From the NCBI GenBank assembly GCA_020353115.1, contig CP070687.1, positions 1,813,203-1,821,750 of the forward strand: a stretch of DNA of 8,548 nucleotides. Reading direction: 5' to 3'. Shown piece after piece: positions 1 to 4,756 of the stretch (position 1 is the stretch's first letter; every line of letters starts with the position of its first letter). The notes beneath the pieces are model-generated. The model was not told the DNA's origin. It saw only the letters and a program-made list of their open reading frames with translations, and searched no databases. Position numbers and translations under genes: made by a program. The DNA is from Bacteroidales bacterium. GTDB taxonomy: Bacteria > Bacteroidota > Bacteroidia > Bacteroidales > VadinHA17.

Positions 1-64
1 GCCGGACTGGCAGGGATGCCTGCCTGTCGGCAGACAGGCCTGCCCGCAGCAGGCGGGCCTTCGG
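1..64. repeat. GC-rich palindromic intergenic patch (left copy)
   Basis: This is a GC-rich block in an otherwise AT-rich non-coding stretch, built from short overlapping inverted repeats. GCCTGTC (22-28) pairs with GACAGGC (33-39) across a 4-nt loop. GCCTGC (38-43) pairs with GCAGGC (49-54), and alternatively GCCCGC (42-47) pairs with GCGGGC (53-58), so the second and third stems exclude each other. The 9-mer GCCTGCCCG (38-46) recurs at 4626-4634 in a similar patch before the RelA/SpoT gene, which suggests one dispersed family. The patch lies downstream of rarA and could fold in its 3' transcript, but no T-run follows, so a classical intrinsic terminator is not supported. The block begins at the window edge and may be incomplete. 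Confidence 0.6.
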
Positions 65-66
65 CA

Positions 67-108
67 TTACTTTACACTTTATGCTTTTTACTTTTATCTT
101 TTTTCTTA
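67..108. repeat. 7-bp-phased CTTT tract ending in the rarA stop codon
   Basis: Six consecutive heptamers follow the pattern NNNCTTT on the plus strand: TTACTTT, ACACTTT, ATGCTTT, TTACTTT, TATCTTT and TTTCTTA. On the minus strand this reads as AAAGNNN units immediately downstream of rarA. The last unit (102-108) contains the rarA stop codon at 106-108. It looks like a diverged heptanucleotide tandem repeat. Two other tracts with the same 7-bp period but different cores lie at 4484-4504 and 8463-8497. Confidence 0.55.
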
Positions 109-1419
109 ATACCCGTATTTCTTACCCCATAACTTCCTCAACCGTTGCCTTAACTCCTCTTCTCTCTGATTTTGTTGTGGGTTGTAGAAGGTTTGATCTT
201 TAATTTTATCCGGCAGGTAATCATCCGTTACAAAATTTCCATCGTAATCATGTGCATACTTATATTCTTTTCCATAACCAAGCTCCTTCATTAATGGAGT
301 TGGTGCGTTCCTTATATGAAGTGGAACGGGCAGATCCCCTTCCTGTCGGACAGTGGATTGAGCTTCATTTATGGCCTGGTAGGATGCATTGCTCTTTGGA
401 GATGTGGCAAGGTATATCGCAGCTTCTGACAGGATAATTCTTGCTTCAGGCCAGCCGATCAGGTTTACCGCATCGAAACAACTCTGTGCCAGCAACAAGG
501 CATTGGGATTGGCCAGGCCGATATCTTCAGCTGCCAGAATCACCAACCTTCTGGCAATGAACTTTACATCCTCTCCACCTTCAACCATTCTGGCAAGCCA
601 GTAGACTGCAGCATTGGGATCACTACCCCGTATAGATTTGATGAAGGCAGAGATAATATCATAATGCTGTTCTCCCTTTTTGTCATATAAAGCAATATTT
701 TCCTGAACACGCTCCATTACCGTATCGTTTGTCAGCACGATGGGTTCAGTAATATTCCCCCTTTCGGATTCTGTCCGCTCGGCAATTTCGGAGTTGATCA
801 CCAGTTCGATAATATTATACAGCTTTCTGGCATCTCCACCGGAGTAACGTAATATCGCTTCATTCTCACTGATTTCCACATCTTTCTCCCTGAGATAAAT
901 ATCTGATGAAAGTGCCCTTTCCATCAACTTCAAAAGATCTTCATTTTCAAGCGGTTTCAGAATATAAACCTGGCAACGTGAGAGAAGAGGTGATATGACT
1001 TCGAAGGAGGGATTTTCTGTTGTTGCACCTATTAGTGTTATAATCCCCTGTTCAACCGAGGAGAGAAGTGAATCCTGTTGTGATTTATTGAAACGATGGA
1101 TCTCATCGATAAAAAGAATGGGATTGGGTCTGTCGAAAAATTGCTGTTTCTGGGCTTTCTGGATGGTATCCCTGACATCTTTTACACCCGAATGTACGGC
1201 ACTTAACTGGTAAAATGACCTTTTCTGCTGATTGGCAATTATTTTGGCCAGTGTTGTTTTACCAACCCCGGGAGGCCCCCACATGATAAAGGATGGAATA
1301 TTTCCCGATTCAATACTATTCCTGAGAATTGAATTCTTCCCTACCAGATGCTCCTGACCAACATAATCGTCAAGTGTCTTTGGCCTCATACGGTCTGCGA
1401 GTGGCTGGTTTATTGACAT
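106..1419 (-). CDS. rarA: Replication-associated recombination protein A (RarA/MgsA), AAA+ ATPase
   Basis: RarA is a cytoplasmic clamp-loader-like ATPase of the RarA/MgsA/Mgs1/WRNIP1 family that acts at stalled replication forks. This 437-residue protein has the family's usual length and order. An N-terminal NQPLADRMRP motif (4-13) is followed by Walker A GPPGVGKT (48-55), Walker B FIDEIHRF (103-110), sensor 1 GATTENPSFEV (131-141), a probable arginine finger in LLSRCQ (R148) and sensor 2 SGGDARKLYNIIE (193-205). The C-terminal tetramerisation region includes DPNAAVYWLARM, LAAEDIGLANP and a late ELGYGKEYKYAHDYDGNF stretch. The frame extends seven codons to a TTG at 1440, but I chose the ATG at 1419. 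It matches the family N-terminus and leaves a leader of about 25 nt from the promoter at 1452-1480. The gene stands alone and is transcribed divergently from the DUF6588 gene. All key ATPase residues are present, so it should be functional. Confidence 0.95.
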   Translation of the reverse strand: MSINQPLADRMRPKTLDDYVGQEHLVGKNSILRNSIESGNIPSFIMWGPPGVGKTTLAKIIANQQKRSFYQLSAVHSGVKDVRDTIQKAQKQQFFDRPNPILFIDEIHRFNKSQQDSLLSSVEQGIITLIGATTENPSFEVISPLLSRCQVYILKPLENEDLLKLMERALSSDIYLREKDVEISENEAILRYSGGDARKLYNIIELVINSEIAERTESERGNITEPIVLTNDTVMERVQENIALYDKKGEQHYDIISAFIKSIRGSDPNAAVYWLARMVEGGEDVKFIARRLVILAAEDIGLANPNALLLAQSCFDAVNLIGWPEARIILSEAAIYLATSPKSNASYQAINEAQSTVRQEGDLPVPLHIRNAPTPLMKELGYGKEYKYAHDYDGNFVTDDYLPDKIKDQTFYNPQQNQREEELRQRLRKLWGKKYGY

Positions 1420-1451
1420 CCGGGGTGTTTTAGATTCCAACTCAGAACATA

Positions 1452-1480
1452 CAAATATAATGCATATTGATCAATTGAAA
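1452..1480 (-). promoter_or_regulatory. Promoter of rarA (Bacteroidota type)
   Basis: Read on the minus strand, a -7 box TATATTTG (plus 1452-1459) fits the Bacteroidota TAnnTTTG consensus. It is preceded after 17 nt by TTTC (plus 1477-1480), one mismatch from the -33 TTTG. A start site about 7 nt downstream would fall near 1445, leaving roughly 25 nt before the ATG at 1419. This also argues against the upstream TTG at 1440. The spacer holds the overlapping palindromes TTGATCAA (1467-1474) and TCAATTGA (1471-1478), which might bind a regulator but may simply reflect AT-rich sequence. Confidence 0.55.
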
Positions 1481-1548
1481 ATAGGCTTATATCCGATAGT
1501 ACAGGCAACATGTGACTATAATCTTTATTATCAATTATGTGGCCTCAC

Positions 1549-1592
1549 TTTATACTCAAAAAGGTAACCATTTCAATAATTAAGAGTATAAA
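1549..1592. repeat. 9-bp perfect inverted repeat upstream of the DUF6588 gene
   Basis: TTTATACTC (1549-1557) and GAGTATAAA (1584-1592) are exact reverse complements separated by 26 nt. The right arm ends 6 nt before the -7-like box TACTTTTG at 1599-1606, so the pair spans the region where a -33 contact would lie. This placement suits an operator bound by a dimeric regulator, or a looping site. It is too widely spaced for a typical terminator hairpin. No regulator gene is adjacent, and the match could be chance in AT-rich DNA. Confidence 0.35.
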
Positions 1593-1598
1593 TTATTG

Positions 1599-1606
1599 TA
1601 CTTTTG
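1599..1606 (+). promoter_or_regulatory. Probable -7 box for the DUF6588 gene
   Basis: TACTTTTG matches the Bacteroidota -7 consensus TAnnTTTG exactly. The best -33 candidate is TTTC at 1571-1574, with a slightly long spacer of 24 nt, so that half is weak. Transcription would begin near 1613, giving a leader of roughly 88 nt before the ATG at 1701. No riboswitch or strong hairpin was recognised in that leader. Confidence 0.4.
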
Positions 1607-1700
1607 GCATCCGGGGATATACGGAAGCAACCAAACGTAATGAATTCTCGTCTTAGTATTTAAGTAGTCCATTTTGCAATCTTTTAAAAAGTTTACCATC

Positions 1701-2807
1701 ATGAAACAAATAAGAAAGGCAATATTGATCCTGATTCTCTGCTCTGTTGTTACAATATCCCATGCACAATTGAAAGATATCGGTACAGTTCTTTCCGGAG
1801 GGGTTGCTGATGCAGAGATGTTGTTGACAGAATATATCAAACCGTATGCGAATGCTCTTGGTGCAAACCTCAACGGGGGATGGTATAATACGGCAAAGCC
1901 CCACAGTCTCGGGGGATTTGACCTGACCTTAAGTCTTAGTGCAGCAATCGTGCCCAGTGGAGACCGTTCGTTCGATGCAGGTTCACTCACCTTTACTCCC
2001 ACCAATCCTGATATAACCGCCTCGGTAACGGGAGCTTCTTCACCCACTGCTGCCGGAGACAAAGATCCAGGACAAACCATAACCTATACCTACGATAACG
2101 GGATACTGCCTGCGATCGATATCGCATCCTACCAGATTCCAAAGGGAAGCGGTGTCCCTTATTTCCTTTCTCCAATGATCCAGGCAAGTGTAGGTCTGAT
2201 AAAAGAAACAGAAATTATTGGCCGTTTTATGCCTCAGACCAAACTCGGTTTATCAGGTGGAACAAAGGCAGGTATGTGGGGTGTTGGAATAAAACATAGC
2301 CTTAGCCAATGGATTCCGGGATTAAAAAGAATCCCTGTATTCAATATGTCCCTGATGGGAGGCTATACAAGGCTTTCACTAAACTCGGGAATTGCTGTGA
2401 CTCCGGATATGATCGGAGCCACAGATGGTACTTCCGCTGCCGTATCATTTGATAACCAGGCACTGGATATGCTGGTACAGGGTTATACGATTAACCTTCT
2501 GCTTTCGGCAGACCTGCCCGTTATAACAATTTACGGAGGGGCCGGGATCAGCAAGTCGGAAGCGAACCTTACCCTGGAGGGTTTCTATCCACTACCCGAT
2601 ATCAACGATCCGGCTTTTGCTGTAACCGACAACAGTGCAGTAGAGGATCCGATTGATATCAACATTGAGTACAAGGGAGGAAGTGCCACGAAACCAAGGC
2701 TCAATGGCGGTCTGAGACTAAAGTTCGCCGTTATTACCATTCATGCGGATTATACGTATGCCAATTACTCGATTGCCACCCTGGGCCTCGGAGTTAATTT
2801 CAGGTAA
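1701..2807 (+). CDS. Secreted DUF6588-family outer-membrane protein
   Basis: The 368-residue product starts with a basic N-terminus (MKQIRK) and a hydrophobic stretch ending SHA|Q near residue 22, a typical Sec signal peptide. Cys14 does not sit in a lipobox. The mature part resembles the Bacteroidota DUF6588 family as I remember it: LGANLNGGWYNTAKPHSLGG (53-72), then a middle section with PQTKLG, MWGVGIKHSLSQWIPGLKR (192-210) and MSLMGGYTRL (216-225). Alternating hydrophobic strands continue to the C-terminus, which ends LGLGVNFR, aromatic-rich as in outer-membrane barrels. The function of this family is unknown to me; an outer-membrane beta-barrel location is inferred. I chose the ATG at 1701 over an in-frame TTG at 1674 because the signal peptide begins there. 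The gene stands alone, divergent from rarA and convergent with the carrier gene. A Thr/Ser/Pro/Gly-rich loop at about 97-125 is the least conserved-looking part. Confidence 0.75.
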   Translation: MKQIRKAILILILCSVVTISHAQLKDIGTVLSGGVADAEMLLTEYIKPYANALGANLNGGWYNTAKPHSLGGFDLTLSLSAAIVPSGDRSFDAGSLTFTPTNPDITASVTGASSPTAAGDKDPGQTITYTYDNGILPAIDIASYQIPKGSGVPYFLSPMIQASVGLIKETEIIGRFMPQTKLGLSGGTKAGMWGVGIKHSLSQWIPGLKRIPVFNMSLMGGYTRLSLNSGIAVTPDMIGATDGTSAAVSFDNQALDMLVQGYTINLLLSADLPVITIYGGAGISKSEANLTLEGFYPLPDINDPAFAVTDNSAVEDPIDINIEYKGGSATKPRLNGGLRLKFAVITIHADYTYANYSIATLGLGVNFR

Positions 2808-2833
2808 TACTTCTCAGAATAGGAGCTTTATCC

Positions 2834-4441
2834 CTAAAACCCATTCAACCTGAATAGTACGGTGGGTAATAAAAGGATCAGTCCCAGTATCATAAGGATA
2901 ATCATAAAGGGAGTAATCCATTTTACCCATTTTTCATAGGGTATTTTTGCGACTCCAAGAACGCCTATCAATACCCCTGAAGTTGGTGTTATCATATTGG
3001 TAAAACCGTCTCCAAACTGAAATGCCATTACCGTTGCCTGTCTGGATAAACCAATCAGGTCGGAAAAGGGTGCCATAATAGGCATGGTAAGCGCTGCTTT
3101 TGCTGATCCTGAAGGGATGGCAATGTTTATAATCGTCTGGATAAGGTACATCATACTTATCGTTGCGATCTTTCCCATTCCTTTCATACCATTGGATAAC
3201 CCGTAAAGTATGGAATCGATTACTTTGCCATCTTCAAGAATTACGATGATACCCCCTGCCAGTCCGACAACGAGTGCGGCCGAAAGGATATCCCTGACCC
3301 CGTCAAGAAAATGATGAGTAATTTTGTTCGGTGAGTAATTCATGGCAATTCCGGCAAAAATACCCATGGCAAAGAACAACGTGGCAATTTCCATGATATA
3401 CCAGTCATAGCCCATTACACCAACAATCAGAAATAATATGGTAAATCCGAGCAGATTCAGTATGAAAAAATGTACCGATCTTCTCAAACTTAGAATGCCG
3501 GAAATTGCAAACAAACCAGATATAACCGGTATTACGGGAAGAGTGGCTGCCGAACCGGCCCCGGATTCCACATCACCGACCTCAACTCGTGTCAAAGGAT
3601 AAACAATTGAAAAAATGATCAGGCCTGTAAGTATGATCCCGTATATGATCCAGGCTGATACCGGTGTATGGTACCGGATGGATTCAAGCTCCGAGTTTCC
3701 GCGCCCACGCCAGTAACCATCATCTTCATATACATATGAGGATCCGGGATTTCTTTTAATCCTTGCAGCATACCTGAGAACAAATCCGATTCCGAAAATG
3801 TTGATGATCAGCCAGCAAACCATTCGGTATTGCATCCCTGAAAAAAGAGGTAATTCCGAAAGCCCCTGGGCAATTCCCACGGTAAACGGATTTAATACTG
3901 CACCTGCAAAGCCCAGAGCCGCAGCTACAAAACACATTGAAACTCCTACAATAGAATCATATCCCATGGAAACAGCAAGAGGTACCATGATAATAACAAA
4001 GGCAATGGTCTCCTCACTCATGCCAAAAACCGCTCCAAAAACACTGAACATAACCATTACCAAGGCAATAACCACATTTTCCACTCCCAGTTTGCGAAAA
4101 AACCGGCTCCTTTCAAGCTTCTTCGTATACTTCAGAAAGGTCAGAATGCCAACATCAATGGCTTTACTGCTGTTCATAATCCAGAATGCCCCGCCTATCA
4201 TTAAAATAAAAACTATGATGCCTGACTGTCTTACAAACCCCTTAAATATTGCGGAAAAAACCTGCCAGGTTTGTTCCTGGCTTTCCATCTGCTGATAAAC
4301 GAGAACGGTTTTCCCCACTCCATCTGCCTGAACGGTCTGTTCAACATATTCTCCACCAGGTATAATCCAGGTAAGTATTGCAGAAAAAAGGATGATATAG
4401 AAAACAATTACGTAGGTGTGAGGGATCTTTTTAGTAACCAT
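2834..4441 (-). CDS. YfcC-family membrane carrier (DcuC/ArcD-like superfamily)
   Basis: This is a 535-residue polytopic inner-membrane protein of the YfcC family, relatives of anaerobic C4-dicarboxylate (DcuC) and basic amino acid carriers. The substrate cannot be read from the sequence. Family signatures are the N-terminal KKIPHTYVIVFYIILFSAIL (4-23), FGMSEETIAFV (139-149), GFAGAVLNPFTVGIAQGLS (177-195), a WYIMEIATLFFAMGI re-entry (347-361), NIAIPSGSAKAALTMPIMAP (439-458) and FQFGDGFTNMITPTSGVL (474-491), then PYEKWVKWITP and a last membrane helix. About a dozen hydrophobic segments are visible. The ATG at 4441 matches the family start; an upstream in-frame GTG at 4567 would add 42 polar residues without family character. 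Residues about 283-330, including an acidic Gly-rich loop and an extra hydrophobic stretch, seem longer than in classical YfcC. The stop lies 26 bp from the convergent DUF6588 gene, and no clear terminator separates them. Confidence 0.85.
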   Translation of the reverse strand: MVTKKIPHTYVIVFYIILFSAILTWIIPGGEYVEQTVQADGVGKTVLVYQQMESQEQTWQVFSAIFKGFVRQSGIIVFILMIGGAFWIMNSSKAIDVGILTFLKYTKKLERSRFFRKLGVENVVIALVMVMFSVFGAVFGMSEETIAFVIIMVPLAVSMGYDSIVGVSMCFVAAALGFAGAVLNPFTVGIAQGLSELPLFSGMQYRMVCWLIINIFGIGFVLRYAARIKRNPGSSYVYEDDGYWRGRGNSELESIRYHTPVSAWIIYGIILTGLIIFSIVYPLTRVEVGDVESGAGSAATLPVIPVISGLFAISGILSLRRSVHFFILNLLGFTILFLIVGVMGYDWYIMEIATLFFAMGIFAGIAMNYSPNKITHHFLDGVRDILSAALVVGLAGGIIVILEDGKVIDSILYGLSNGMKGMGKIATISMMYLIQTIINIAIPSGSAKAALTMPIMAPFSDLIGLSRQATVMAFQFGDGFTNMITPTSGVLIGVLGVAKIPYEKWVKWITPFMIILMILGLILLLPTVLFRLNGF

Positions 4442-4471
4442 GTCGAACGGTTTTATATTTCTTAAACGACC

Positions 4472-4479
4472 TAAAAATA
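4472..4479 (-). promoter_or_regulatory. Possible -7 box for the YfcC-family gene
   Basis: On the minus strand TATTTTTA (plus 4472-4479) matches TAnnTTTG at all but the last base. A start near 4465 would leave a leader of about 24 nt to the ATG at 4441, similar to that of rarA. No convincing -33 element precedes it, because that position is occupied by the heptad tract at 4484-4504. Confidence 0.3.
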
Positions 4480-4483
4480 GCAA

Positions 4484-4504
4484 TTTCGAATTTTGAATTG
4501 TGAA
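4484..4504. repeat. Short 7-bp-phased GAA tract
   Basis: Three successive heptamers, TTTCGAA, TTTTGAA and TTGTGAA, share the NNNNGAA pattern; on the minus strand they read TTCACAA, TTCAAAA, TTCGAAA. The tract sits immediately upstream of the carrier gene's putative -7 box. It has the same 7-bp phase as the tracts at 67-108 and 8463-8497, though with a different core. With only three units, coincidence is possible in AT-rich DNA. Confidence 0.4.
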
Positions 4505-4623
4505 TCGGTCATTATCATTTACTATTATTTTCCATTCAATTGTACACATACGGTATCCTGCGTGCACCTGATAAAAACAGCCCTGACATTCTGAGACAAT
4601 TTGAAACAGCCTTTCTCAGGGAA

Positions 4624-4680
4624 CTGCCTGCCCGTACCTGACTGCCGTATGGCAGCCTGGCCAGCTCATCGCCAGGCAGG
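4624..4680. repeat. GC-rich palindromic intergenic patch (right copy)
   Basis: A GC-rich patch with nested inverted repeats lies between the divergent carrier and RelA/SpoT genes. CTGCCTG (4624-4630) pairs with CAGGCAG (4673-4679). Inside, CTGCC (4642-4646) pairs with GGCAG (4651-4655) over a 4-nt loop, and GCCTGGC (4655-4661) pairs with GCCAGGC (4671-4677). The 9-mer GCCTGCCCG (4626-4634) is shared with the patch at the window start. An open frame from a TTG at 4601 runs through it into the RelA/SpoT gene, but the translated segment has no family resemblance, so I treat the patch as non-coding. The remaining intergenic DNA (4442-4756) holds a heptad tract and promoter-like boxes; nothing else was recognised. 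Confidence 0.6.
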
Positions 4681-4732
4681 AGGCCGACCAAGCCCTATTG
4701 TTCCACCAAGTGCCAGTCTCACTAACTTTTTC

Positions 4733-4740
4733 TACCTTTG
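4733..4740 (+). promoter_or_regulatory. Probable -7 box for the RelA/SpoT gene
   Basis: TACCTTTG matches the Bacteroidota -7 consensus TAnnTTTG exactly. It lies 16 nt before the first ATG (4757), giving a very short leader of about 10-16 nt. No TTTG-like -33 element is seen at the expected 17-23 nt upstream. Its position just downstream of the GC-rich palindromes means transcription would not include that repeat, which supports starting the protein at 4757 or 4763 instead of the upstream TTG. Confidence 0.45.
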
Positions 4741-4756
4741 CAGCTGGATTGATACA

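Noticed and set aside
1420..1440. Seven-codon extension of rarA from a TTG
   Set aside because: It would start about 5 nt after the predicted transcription start, and the family N-terminus begins at the ATG at 1419.
1580..2080. Minus-strand open frame of 166 codons antisense to the DUF6588 gene
   Set aside because: It shows no family resemblance, and the opposite strand encodes a convincing secreted protein with a signal peptide and barrel pattern.
3798..4295. Plus-strand open frame of 165 codons antisense to the carrier gene
   Set aside because: It is a low-complexity Thr/Ile/Lys-rich translation, explained as a shadow of the membrane-protein codons on the other strand.
4442..4567. 42-codon N-terminal extension of the carrier frame from a GTG
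   Set aside because: YfcC proteins begin near KKIPHTYV. The extension is polar, covers the heptad tract and crosses the putative promoter box.
4581..4621. Competing stems CCCTGA/TCAGGG (4581-4586 with 4616-4621) and CTGAGA/TCTCAG (4591-4596 with 4614-4619), resembling an attenuator
   Set aside because: The stems are only 6 bp with long loops, they lie outside the predicted transcripts of both flanking genes, and no T-run or ligand-binding motif accompanies them.
4601..4756. 52-codon N-terminal extension of the RelA/SpoT frame from a TTG
   Set aside because: It translates the GC-rich palindromic patch, has no resemblance to RSH N-termini, and starts upstream of the likely promoter at 4733-4740.
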